In this document: one piece after another, positions 43,027 through 50,110 of the stretch
How positions within the stretch are numbered: the stretch's first letter is position 1
Layout of the letters: each line of letters opens with the position of its first letter
Source: CAKUFA01 sp963646285
Lineage (GTDB): Bacteria > Bacillota > Clostridia > Christensenellales > Aristaeellaceae
Assembly: GCA_963646285.1 (NCBI GenBank)
Contig: CAVIWF010000011.1
Location: 1 to 59,146, forward strand
Length of the DNA: 59,146 nucleotides
Direction of reading: 5' to 3'
Position numbers and translations under genes: made by a program
The notes under the pieces: generated by a model
Databases searched by the model: none
Seen by the model: only the letters and a program-made list of their open reading frames with translations
What the model was told of the DNA's origin: nothing

Positions 43027-43069
43027 ACAGCCCCCCAGGGCGATGCGCTGGGGGGCTGTGCTGTTTTCG
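43027..43069 (+). terminator. Terminator of the secreted hydrolase gene
   Basis: ACAGCCCCCCAG pairs perfectly with CTGGGGGGCTGT (43048-43059), followed by GCTGTTTTCG. Confidence 0.88.
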
Positions 43070-43141
43070 TGGTGTTTTGATGGGTGACGGATGATTGATG
43101 ATCGGCGATCACGAAAAACACCCAAAAAACAACCTTCCCTG

Positions 43142-43170
43142 TTGACAATCCCTCTGCCCTGTGCTATGAT
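43142..43170 (+). promoter_or_regulatory. Promoter of the methionine uptake operon
   Basis: TTGACA (43142-43147), a 17-base spacer and TATGAT (43165-43170). The transcript would start near 43177, just ahead of the leader peptide's ribosome site. Confidence 0.9.
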
Positions 43171-43202
43171 TGCTCCATTCCAATTCGAAGGAGGAAGGAC
43201 GC

Positions 43203-43295
43203 ATGGAACGCGCCGCTATGAACACCATGATGATGCGTATGGGCATGTGCATGTGCATGTGCTTTGTTTTCCCATGCGCCGCTTGCCGAATGTAA
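43203..43295 (+). CDS. Methionine/cysteine-rich leader peptide
   Basis: A 30-codon frame preceded by AAGGAGGAAGG. Codons 9-11 are Met-Met-Met, followed by Arg-Met-Gly and a Met-Cys-Met-Cys-Met-Cys run (codons 15-20). In total 10 Met and 5 Cys codons occur, then a TAA. It lies between the promoter and an intrinsic terminator, upstream of a methionine ABC importer. This is the layout of a ribosome-stalling leader: scarcity of Met-tRNA or Cys-tRNA would pause the ribosome in the Met/Cys run. The peptide itself probably has no other role. Confidence 0.85.
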   Translation: MERAAMNTMMMRMGMCMCMCFVFPCAACRM

Positions 43296-43351
43296 TTCGG
43301 ATCTTTCATGATGTACCGTGAAGGACAGCGCATGGCTGCCCTTCATTTTTT
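43235..43351 (+). promoter_or_regulatory. Transcription attenuator with competing hairpins and terminator
   Basis: Segment 1 GCGTATGGG (43235-43243) can pair with segment 2 CCCATGCGC (43271-43279; nine pairs, one G-U). Segment 2 can instead pair eight bases with segment 3 GCGCATGG (43328-43335). Segment 3 is part of the terminator stem (about 43320-43329 with 43335-43344, one A-C mismatch), followed by TTTTTT (43346-43351). A ribosome stalled in the Met/Cys codons covers segment 1 and frees 2:3 (antitermination). A ribosome reaching the stop tends to mask segment 2, leaving the terminator. Confidence 0.75.
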
Positions 43352-43370
43352 ATGTCAGGAGGATGATTCG

Positions 43371-43454
43371 ATGCAACATTCCGGCGGCGTGAGGGATCGA
43401 ATGCCAGATCCCGCAATGCACGTAAAACCCACCTACGAAAACGAAAACGGATAA
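43371..43454 (+). CDS. Second small reading frame between attenuator and metQ
   Basis: A 27-codon frame starting MQHSGGVRDRMPDPAM and ending in TAA, preceded by AGGAGG eight bases before its ATG. It ends 14 bases before the metQ start and its stop abuts the metQ Shine-Dalgarno AAGGAG. It could couple translation into metQ or be a small protein; I recognise no homologue. The good ribosome site is the main evidence. Confidence 0.45.
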   Translation: MQHSGGVRDRMPDPAMHVKPTYENENG

Positions 43455-43468
43455 AGGAGATTGTTACC

Positions 43469-44383
43469 ATGAAAGCTACGAAGAAGATTGTATCCCTGAT
43501 TCTCAGCCTGTTGATTGTTTTCTCCTGCACGGCATTTGCTTCCGCTGAAACCCTGCAAATCGGCATCCCGGACGACGGCACCAACCTTTCCCGTGGTATT
43601 AAGCTGCTGGAAGCTGCCGGACTGCTGACCGTGGACCCCGCAGCTGGCTATACGCCCGAAATCGCTGACATCACCGGTTATCTGTACAATGTGGAAGTGG
43701 TGCCTGTGCAGGCCAACACCCTGCCCTCCACCCTGGGCGACTTCGCCGCTTCTACCATCAACGGCACCTATGCCATTCCCTTCGGCCTGGTTCCTTCCAA
43801 GGATGGCCTGATCATTGAGCAGCAGAGCGAAGAGGGCGACAACCCCTATGTAAACATCATCGTTGCCCGCACTGCTGATGCAGAAAACGAAACCTTCAAG
43901 ACCATTGTGGATGCTTTCCACACCCAGCTGGTGGCTGAATTCCTGCTGGTAAACTACAAGGAAGCTTTCTTCCCCGCTTTCGACTATGACGCTGCTGCTG
44001 ACTTCACCATCACCGAGGACAATGTGACCGACTACATCCGCTACACCTCCGACAAGGAAGGCAAGACCGTTGTAAAGGTTGGCGTGTGCGGTGCAAACAA
44101 CGACCACTGGAAGGTTGTGCAGAAGGTGCTGGACGACGAAGGCGCCAACATCTACATCGAGCTGGTTGAGTTCGACGCTTACAACCTGCCCAACGAAGCA
44201 CTGAACTCCGGTGAAATCGACCTGAACGCTTTCCAGCACAAGGCTTACCTGAACAACGATGCCAACGCCAACGGCTATGACCTGTCCGCCATTGCTGACA
44301 CCCTGATCGCTCCCCTGACCCTGTACTCCCAGAAGTATGCTTCTCTGGACGAGCTGAAGGCAGCTGCCGGCGAAGTGAAGTAA
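43469..44383 (+). CDS. metQ: Circularly permuted MetQ/NlpA-type methionine-binding protein
   Basis: A 304-residue exported binding protein with a signal sequence (MKATKKIVSLILSLLIVFSC...ASA), possibly a lipoprotein. Residues 27 to about 178 match the normally C-terminal MetQ lobe: QIGIPDDGTNLSRGIKLLEAAG, TINGTYAIPFGLVPSKDGLI, NPYVNIIVAR. After a linker, residues 199-304 match the normally N-terminal lobe: VVKVGVCGANNDHW, VEFDAYNLPNEALNSGEIDL, NAFQHKAYL, ending at DELKAAAGEVK, exactly where normal MetQ continues into the other lobe. Both halves are complete, so this is a domain-swapped order, not a truncation. MetN and MetI follow. Confidence 0.92.
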   Translation: MKATKKIVSLILSLLIVFSCTAFASAETLQIGIPDDGTNLSRGIKLLEAAGLLTVDPAAGYTPEIADITGYLYNVEVVPVQANTLPSTLGDFAASTINGTYAIPFGLVPSKDGLIIEQQSEEGDNPYVNIIVARTADAENETFKTIVDAFHTQLVAEFLLVNYKEAFFPAFDYDAAADFTITEDNVTDYIRYTSDKEGKTVVKVGVCGANNDHWKVVQKVLDDEGANIYIELVEFDAYNLPNEALNSGEIDLNAFQHKAYLNNDANANGYDLSAIADTLIAPLTLYSQKYASLDELKAAAGEVK

Positions 44384-44397
44384 TTCTATAACCTGCA

Positions 44398-44456
44398 CCG
44401 CACGGTTTCGGCGGCATGGCGACGTACATGGTTGCCCTGCCGCCACGTGCGGTTTT
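44398..44456 (+). terminator. Intercistronic hairpin between metQ and metN
   Basis: CCGCACG (44398-44404) pairs with CGTGCGG (44446-44452), and GGCGGCA with TGCCGCC inside it, followed by TTTT. It probably acts as a partial terminator or RNA-end protector, giving more MetQ than MetN. Confidence 0.6.
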
Positions 44457-44487
44457 CCTGGTTATTCGCAAGGAAAGGATCAATGGC

Positions 44488-45564
44488 ATGATCGAGATCA
44501 AGCATTTAAGCAAAACCTTCCACTTAAAGACCGGAGACGTTCACGCTGTGCAGGATGTGTCCCTGACCATTCAGGACGGCGAAATTTATGGCATTATCGG
44601 TTACTCCGGCGGTGGAAAATCCACCCTGGTGCGCTGCCTCAACCTGCTGGAAACGCCGGATGAAGGCACCCTGCAGGTAGGTCCCTCCGGGGTGCTGACC
44701 CCACGAAACGGGAAAATCTACCGGAATAACAAAGCCATGACCGCCAAGGAGCTGAATGCCATGCGCCGGGGCATTGGCATGATCTTTCAGCACTTCAACC
44801 TGCTGGATCGTTCCACGGTGTTTGAAAACATTGCCTACCCCCTCCGCTACACCGGCATGAAGGAAAAGGACATTCATCATCGGGTATGTGAACTGCTGGA
44901 CATGGTGGGACTGCGGGACAAGATCGACGTGTATCCCTCCCAGCTTTCCGGCGGACAGAAGCAGCGTGTTGCCATCGCCCGTGCGCTGGCCAACAACCCC
45001 AAGGTGCTGCTTTCCGATGAAGCCACCAGCGCCCTTGACCCGGATGCTACGGAATCGATCCTGAACTTGCTGCAAGACCTGAACCGGAAGCTTGGCCTGA
45101 CCATTGTGCTGATCACCCATGAAATGGCGGTGATCAAGGCAGTATGCGGCCGCCTGGCTGTGATGGAAAACGGTCGGGTGGTGGAGGAAGGCAGCGTGTA
45201 TGACGTGTTTGCCCATCCTCAGGCAGAAATCACCCGCCGTTTTGTGGCTTCCTCCACGCCCCTGAGCAAGATAGACCGGCTCATGGGCGGCGACGATCCC
45301 CTGGTGCGGCTGAAGCCGGGAGAAAAGCTGGTGAAGCTGACCTTCCAGAAGGATTGCGTAGGCGAGCATGTGATTTCCTCTGCAACCAAGCAGTTCGGCA
45401 TTGATGTGAACATTGTGCTGGCCAATGTGGATCTGCTGCAGGGCAATCCTTTGGGCAGCATGATTGTGGTGCTGGGCGGCGATGCAGACGGCATTGCCAA
45501 GGGCATGGCCTACCTGGCAGCAAATCATATTCAGATGGAGGTGCTGGCTGATGGAACTCATTGA
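44488..45564 (+). CDS. metN: Methionine ABC transporter ATP-binding protein MetN
   Basis: A 358-residue ATPase: Walker A GYSGGGKST near 38-46, signature LSGGQKQR near 152, Walker B VLLSDEATSALDP, and ITHEM. The C-terminal NIL domain (about 280-355, KLVKLTFQKDC...) is the methionine-sensing regulatory domain of MetN, which inhibits transport when intracellular methionine is high. This supports methionine as substrate. AAGGAAAGGA precedes ATG 44488. metI overlaps its end by 14 bases. Confidence 0.95.
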   Translation: MIEIKHLSKTFHLKTGDVHAVQDVSLTIQDGEIYGIIGYSGGGKSTLVRCLNLLETPDEGTLQVGPSGVLTPRNGKIYRNNKAMTAKELNAMRRGIGMIFQHFNLLDRSTVFENIAYPLRYTGMKEKDIHHRVCELLDMVGLRDKIDVYPSQLSGGQKQRVAIARALANNPKVLLSDEATSALDPDATESILNLLQDLNRKLGLTIVLITHEMAVIKAVCGRLAVMENGRVVEEGSVYDVFAHPQAEITRRFVASSTPLSKIDRLMGGDDPLVRLKPGEKLVKLTFQKDCVGEHVISSATKQFGIDVNIVLANVDLLQGNPLGSMIVVLGGDADGIAKGMAYLAANHIQMEVLADGTH

Positions 45565-46276
45565 ACAGTTTGCCCCGAACCTGTATAATTACTTCGATAA
45601 GTTTGTCAGCAGCTGCCAGGCCACGGTGGAAATGTTCTTGAAGGCAGGGCTCATCGCCTTTGCGGTAGGCCTTCTTCTGGGCATTCTGCTGGTGGTGACC
45701 AAGAAAGGCGGCATTGCCCCCAACGCTGTCGTCTATCAGCTGACCAACATCATTGTGAACATTTTCCGTTCCATTCCCTTCCTGATTCTGCTGATCTTCC
45801 TCATCCCCCTGACCAGAGCTGTGGTGGGCACAGCCATCGGTGTGAAGGGTGCGATCCTTCCGCTGGTATTTGGTGCGGTGCCCTTCTACACCCGTCAGGT
45901 GGAAGTTGCCCTGTCCGGGGTGGATGCCGGCAAGGTGGAAGCTGCACGGAGCATGGGCAGCAGCGTGCTGGGGCTGATTTTTCGGGTGTATCTGCATGAG
46001 GCTGTGCCGGAACTGATCCGTGTTACCACGGTAACAGCCATCAGCCTGATTGGCCTGACCACCATGGCAGGCGCAGTAGGCGCAGGCGGCATCGGCAGCT
46101 TTGCCATCAACTATGGTCAGAACCAGAATCACCCGGACATTGTAAACGTTTGCGTGGTGGTGCTGCTGCTGGTGGTTTTCGCCTTGCAAAGCCTGGGCAA
46201 CCTGCTGGCACGGCGCACCACCAATCGGGCATTGTTCGCCCATCGTCATGATAAAGGAGAGAAGAAAGCCCTATGA
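45551..46276 (+). CDS. metI: Methionine ABC transporter permease MetI
   Basis: A 241-residue type I importer permease with five hydrophobic helices. The EAA loop reads VEAARSMGSSVLGLIFRVYLHEAVP near 138-160. Segments NIFRSIPFLILLIFLIP and GLTTMAGAVGAGGIG are typical of MetI. ATG 45551 has GGAGGTG upstream inside metN. Its stop overlaps the start of the M20 gene (ATGA). Confidence 0.95.
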   Translation: MELIEQFAPNLYNYFDKFVSSCQATVEMFLKAGLIAFAVGLLLGILLVVTKKGGIAPNAVVYQLTNIIVNIFRSIPFLILLIFLIPLTRAVVGTAIGVKGAILPLVFGAVPFYTRQVEVALSGVDAGKVEAARSMGSSVLGLIFRVYLHEAVPELIRVTTVTAISLIGLTTMAGAVGAGGIGSFAINYGQNQNHPDIVNVCVVVLLLVVFALQSLGNLLARRTTNRALFAHRHDKGEKKAL

Positions 46277-47463
46277 GCCGTCGTGATACGATCGTTGCCT
46301 ATGCTGAGGAGCGGCTGAAGGATTATCAGCAGCTGGCATTGGATATTCATGCACATCCTGAAGTGAGCAATTATGAGTTTTTCGCCTGCGAGCACCTGAG
46401 CGACATGCTCCGCAAGGAAGGCTTTGATGTGAAGACGGATGTAGCAGGGCATCGGACAGGCTTCGACGCCCGCTATGTTTCCGGCAAGCCCGGCCCTGTG
46501 ATTGTGTTCTTGGCCGAGTTTGACGCACTGGCAGGGCTGGGTCACGGATGCGGTCACAACCTGTTCGGCGCCACTTCCTCCCTGGCGGCAGCCTGCCTGA
46601 AGCAGGTGATTGACCAGGTTGGCGGCGAAGTCCGTGTCTACGGCACCCCCGGCGAGGAAGGTGGCGAAAACGGCAGCGCCAAGGGCAGCTTTGTTCGTGA
46701 AGGCTTCCTGAAGGACGTGGATGCAGCGCTGTGCGTCCATCCCGGCGCCGGTGTCCATACCCTGACAACCAAAACGCTGGGCTGCGCTCCTGTGGATATT
46801 GAGTTCTGGGGCAAGCCCGCCCATGCAGCCAACTGCCCGGAGGACGGCATTAACGCCCTCAACGCCCTGCTCATGACCTATCGGGGCATTGATGCCCTGC
46901 GCCAGCACTGCACGGACGATGTACGCATTCACGGCATTATCGTCAACGGCGGCACGGCGCCGAACATTGTGCCCGAGTACGCCAAGGGAAAGTTCTACCT
47001 TCGTGCGGCTACCGCCCCCATGATGAAGAAGATTTACGAACAGGTGGAGCACATTGTGGAAGGTGCCGCCCTGATGACCGGTGCCAAGGGACGGATGCAG
47101 CCTTACCAGAACATCGTGGAAAACACGGTGGTCACCCCCTCCTTCGATGCAGTGTATCAGAAACACCTGGAGGAGTTCGGGGAACATGTGCGTCCCATTG
47201 AGCCCCGGGACGAGATGGGCTCCAGCGACGTGGGCAACATTTCTCAGGTGGTGCCCACCATTCAGCCCCACATCACCATTTCCGAGCAGGTAGTGCCTGC
47301 GCACAGCGAGGAATTCAAGGCGGCAGCCAAGTCTCCCCTGGGGCTTGCCTCCATCGGACTGGGTGCCAAGGTCATGGCATTGACGGCGCTGGATCTGCTG
47401 GAAGATCCGGAACTGCTGGCAAAAATCAAGAAGGAACACGCAGAGGCCGTTAAGGCACAGTAA
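46273..47463 (+). CDS. M20 family amidohydrolase/peptidase
   Basis: A 396-residue zinc-dependent M20D-type hydrolase (AbgB/aminoacylase-like). Metal and catalytic elements are FLAEFDALAGLGHGCGHN near 77-94, GTPGEEGGENGSAK near 123-136, and HPGAGVHT; a dimerisation lid domain lies at about 170-290. Its start overlaps metI by 4 bases, so it is made with the transporter. I infer deacylation of an imported N-acyl- or peptide-bound methionine/cysteine compound, giving free amino acid; the family alone does not fix this. Confidence 0.88.
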   Translation: MSRRDTIVAYAEERLKDYQQLALDIHAHPEVSNYEFFACEHLSDMLRKEGFDVKTDVAGHRTGFDARYVSGKPGPVIVFLAEFDALAGLGHGCGHNLFGATSSLAAACLKQVIDQVGGEVRVYGTPGEEGGENGSAKGSFVREGFLKDVDAALCVHPGAGVHTLTTKTLGCAPVDIEFWGKPAHAANCPEDGINALNALLMTYRGIDALRQHCTDDVRIHGIIVNGGTAPNIVPEYAKGKFYLRAATAPMMKKIYEQVEHIVEGAALMTGAKGRMQPYQNIVENTVVTPSFDAVYQKHLEEFGEHVRPIEPRDEMGSSDVGNISQVVPTIQPHITISEQVVPAHSEEFKAAAKSPLGLASIGLGAKVMALTALDLLEDPELLAKIKKEHAEAVKAQ

Positions 47464-47480
47464 AATTGGATAGAAAAATT

Positions 47481-47512
47481 CCTCTCAGGCAGCATTGCTT
47501 GGGAGGTTTTTC
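47481..47512 (+). terminator. Terminator of the methionine operon
   Basis: CCTCTCAGGC and GCTTGGGAGG form an imperfect stem followed by TTTTTC, 17 bases past the M20 stop. Confidence 0.7.
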
Positions 47513-47542
47513 TGTCAAAAATGACAAAACTGCTGCATTCTC

Positions 47543-47571
47543 TTGACGATTTTCTCCGTTCGTGCTATGCT
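47543..47571 (+). promoter_or_regulatory. Promoter of the FucI/AraA-like gene
   Basis: TTGACG (47543-47548), a 17-base spacer and TATGCT (47566-47571). Confidence 0.75.
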
Positions 47572-47583
47572 ACCTGACAGGTA
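47571..47583. promoter_or_regulatory. Palindrome TACCTG-A-CAGGTA overlapping the promoter
   Basis: A perfect 6-1-6 inverted repeat sits at the -10/+1 region of the FucI-like gene, a position suited to a repressor operator. No regulator is encoded next to it. Confidence 0.5.
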
Positions 47584-47615
47584 AAACATCCTTTGAAACG
47601 CGCTAGGAGGATTGT

Positions 47616-49106
47616 ATGATGATGACCAATATTCCTGTTGTAAAGCTTGGCTTGGTAGCCGTGTCCCGGGACTGCTTCCCCATTGCACTGAGTGAAAAGC
47701 GCCGTGCCGCCATTGCAGAAAAGTGCAGTCAGAAGCAGCTTGACGTGGTAGAAATCAAGACCACGGTAGAAAACGAAAAGGACATGCTGAAGGCTGTAGA
47801 AGAGCTGAAAGCTGCCCAGTGCAATGCTGCTGTTGTGTTCCTGGGCAACTTTGGCCCTGAAACTCCTGAAACCCTGATTGCCAAGAACTTTGACGGCCCC
47901 TGCATGTTTGTTGCCGCTGCCGAAGGCGACGGGGACATGATCAACGGCCGTGGCGATGCTTACTGCGGCATGCTGAACTGCTCCTATAATCTGGGCATGC
48001 GTCACCTGAACGGCTACATTCCGGAGTATCCCGTTGGCACTGCCGACGATATTGCAGAAATGATTGCCGACTTTATCCCCGTTGCCCGTGCCGTCATCGG
48101 CGTGAAGAATCTGAAGATCATCACCTTCGGACCCCGTCCTCAGGACTTCTTCGCCTGCAATGCGCCCATTAAGGGACTTTATGAATTGGGCGTTGAAATC
48201 GAGGAAAACAGCGAACTGGATCTGCTGATCAGCTATAAGGAGCACGCCAATGATCCCCGCATTCCCGACGTGTGCGCCGACATGGCCAAGGAAATGGGCG
48301 AAGGCCGCTATTATCCAGAACTCAGCGAGCGGATGGCACAGTTTGAACTGACCCTGCTGGACTGGGCAGAGAATCACAAGGGTGCACGGAAGTACGTGGC
48401 CTTTGCCGATAAGTGCTGGCCTGCCTTCCCCAGCCAGTTTGGCTTTGAACCCTGCTATGTGAACAGCCGCCTGGCTGCCCGCGGCATCCCCGTATCCTGC
48501 GAAGTGGACATTTACGGTGCCTTGAGCGAATATGTCGGTGCCTGCATCACCGGCGACGCCGTAACGCTGCTGGACATCAACAACTCTGTTCCCCAGTACA
48601 TCTATGACGAAGATATCCGTGGCCGGTATGATTACAAGCTGACGGACACCTTCATGGGCTTCCACTGCGGCAACACGCCTTCCTGCAAGATGTGCGACAG
48701 CCGTGCTGTGAAGTATCAGCTGATTCAGCACCGTTTGCTGGAGCCTGCAGGCAGCGATCCCGACTTCACCCGCGGCACGCTGGAAGGCGACATTGCCCCC
48801 AGTGAGATCACCTTCTACCGCCTGCAGTGCGACTCCAATGGCGACCTGCGCAGCTACATCGCCCAGGGCGAAGTGCTGGATGTGCCCACCCGTTCCTTCG
48901 GCGGCATCGGTGTGTTCGCCATTCCCGAAATGGGACGCTTCTATCGCCACGTGCTGGTGCAGAAGCGGTATCCTCACCATGGTGCTGTCGCCTTTGCTCA
49001 CTGCGCCAAGCAGCTGTTTGAGGTGTTCAAGTTCCTCGGCGTGAAGGATATTGCTTACAATCAGCCCAAGTCTCTGCCTTATCCCACGGAAAATCCCTGG
49101 GCGTAA
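47616..49106 (+). CDS. L-fucose/L-arabinose isomerase-fold protein
   Basis: A 496-residue protein resembling the FucI/AraA isomerase family. Seen: an N-terminal alpha/beta region (VVKLGLVAVSRDCFP), AAAEGDGDMINGRGDAYCG near 98-116, LKIITFGPRPQDF, an acidic EVDIYGALSEY near 300, and the FHCGNTPS block near 345-352. Acidic residues corresponding to isomerase metal ligands are present in EVDIYG, but the reaction cannot be assigned. The gene stands alone with its own promoter, operator-like palindrome and terminator. GGAGG lies five bases before the first of three consecutive ATG codons. Confidence 0.8.
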   Translation: MMMTNIPVVKLGLVAVSRDCFPIALSEKRRAAIAEKCSQKQLDVVEIKTTVENEKDMLKAVEELKAAQCNAAVVFLGNFGPETPETLIAKNFDGPCMFVAAAEGDGDMINGRGDAYCGMLNCSYNLGMRHLNGYIPEYPVGTADDIAEMIADFIPVARAVIGVKNLKIITFGPRPQDFFACNAPIKGLYELGVEIEENSELDLLISYKEHANDPRIPDVCADMAKEMGEGRYYPELSERMAQFELTLLDWAENHKGARKYVAFADKCWPAFPSQFGFEPCYVNSRLAARGIPVSCEVDIYGALSEYVGACITGDAVTLLDINNSVPQYIYDEDIRGRYDYKLTDTFMGFHCGNTPSCKMCDSRAVKYQLIQHRLLEPAGSDPDFTRGTLEGDIAPSEITFYRLQCDSNGDLRSYIAQGEVLDVPTRSFGGIGVFAIPEMGRFYRHVLVQKRYPHHGAVAFAHCAKQLFEVFKFLGVKDIAYNQPKSLPYPTENPWA

Positions 49107-49124
49107 GACCTATCAATGCTCATC

Positions 49125-49161
49125 AAGGGCACTGCCTGTTTCCTTTAGGCAGTGCCCTTTC
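49125..49161 (+). terminator. Terminator of the FucI/AraA-like gene
   Basis: AAGGGCACTGCCT (49125-49137) pairs perfectly with AGGCAGTGCCCTT (49147-49159), followed by TCG. Confidence 0.82.
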
Positions 49162-49192
49162 GCATGTAAAACATTGTCTTTCTTTGTTCGCC

Positions 49193-49220
49193 TTGACATC
49201 ATGGCGGAAGTCGCTATAAT
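49193..49220 (+). promoter_or_regulatory. Promoter of the deoxynucleoside kinase gene
   Basis: TTGACA (49193-49198), a 16-base spacer and TATAAT (49215-49220), 43 bases before the start. Confidence 0.85.
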
Positions 49221-49263
49221 GAGCAGGAACTTATCCATTGCATATCAAAAAGGGGGCAATCTG

Positions 49264-49845
49264 ATGAAGTATGTTTCCATCAGCGGCGCTGTAGCCGCAG
49301 GAAAGAGTACCTTGTTGGCCAGGCTTTTGGCTCGTCTGGGCGACCGTGCCGCCGCCCACAAGGAATGCCCGGAAAACAACCCCTTTATTCTCCCCTACTA
49401 TGAGGATCCGCCCCGCTGGTCCTTTCACAGCCAAATCGCCTTTCTTTCCCTCTACTTCGACGATGATCGGCCAAAAGAGGAGAAAGATTTCTATTTTTAC
49501 GACCGCTGTCTGATTGAAAATCTGGTCATTGCCCGGTATCGGCTGGAAGAGGGGGACTTAACTCAGGCCGAGTACGATATCATCGAAAAAATGGCCAAAG
49601 GCATTGAAAAGCTCATGCCGCCCATTGAGAAATACGTTTACCTTCGCTGCTCTGCCGAGCTGCTGGTGCAGCGTCTGCGGGAGCGGGATCGCAGCTATGA
49701 AAGCGACTTAGGGCTGGCTTATGCAACCAAGCAGAAAGCCCTCTACGATGCCTGGGCAGAGACCCTTCCCCCGGAACAGGTGCTCATTGTGGATGAGGAT
49801 GAAGGGGTGGATTTGGATAGGATTATTCAATTTTTGGAATCATAA
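49264..49845 (+). CDS. Deoxynucleoside kinase family protein
   Basis: A 193-residue kinase of the dCK/dGK family that phosphorylates deoxynucleosides for salvage. The P-loop reads GAVAAGKST (8-16); the catalytic DR(S) motif is YDRCLIEN near 79-86; the lid is LVQRLRERDRSYE near 140-152. Length is close to the small Gram-positive enzymes. AAGGGGG precedes ATG 49264; the longer upstream frame crosses the promoter. Confidence 0.9.
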   Translation: MKYVSISGAVAAGKSTLLARLLARLGDRAAAHKECPENNPFILPYYEDPPRWSFHSQIAFLSLYFDDDRPKEEKDFYFYDRCLIENLVIARYRLEEGDLTQAEYDIIEKMAKGIEKLMPPIEKYVYLRCSAELLVQRLRERDRSYESDLGLAYATKQKALYDAWAETLPPEQVLIVDEDEGVDLDRIIQFLES

Positions 49846-50110
49846 AATGAATGGTGAAAAACGTCAGCCCTTACAGCGCATCATCAAGGTACCGGCAACG
49901 GGCAACTGAATGGGTATTGTGTCAAGATGGTCACCCACATGGAAATAAGCATGAAAATCACCTATCGTGGAACTAAGTTGCAGGAAAGAAGAAAGGCACG
50001 GGGACTAAAACCGGAATTGGTATAATATACCTTGACGACAGAGCTGGATAATCAGTGGCATCGAGAAGCAAAACATGCTCTGCAAGAAATGATGAAGAGG
50101 CTGAAGGGAT
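49846..50110 (+). pseudogene. Intergenic stretch with apparent gene remnants
   Basis: No intact gene is visible. One short frame reads MEISMKITYRGTKLQERRK and stops within 28 codons; it resembles the start of a small HTH-type protein. Another ends with LDNQWHREAKHALQEMMKRL, its stop overlapping the next gene. These look like decayed fragments at the left edge of a lower-GC accessory segment. Confidence 0.35.

Noticed and set aside
43013..43468. SAM riboswitch or methionine T-box before metQ
   Set aside because: I looked for the S-box core, the T-box bulge and a stem I with an ATG specifier and found none. The leader peptide and alternative hairpins explain the region better.
43469..44383. 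metQ as a simple truncation or frameshifted fragment
   Set aside because: Both lobes are present in full length in one uninterrupted frame with a signal sequence and a normal stop, so lobe reordering is the better explanation.
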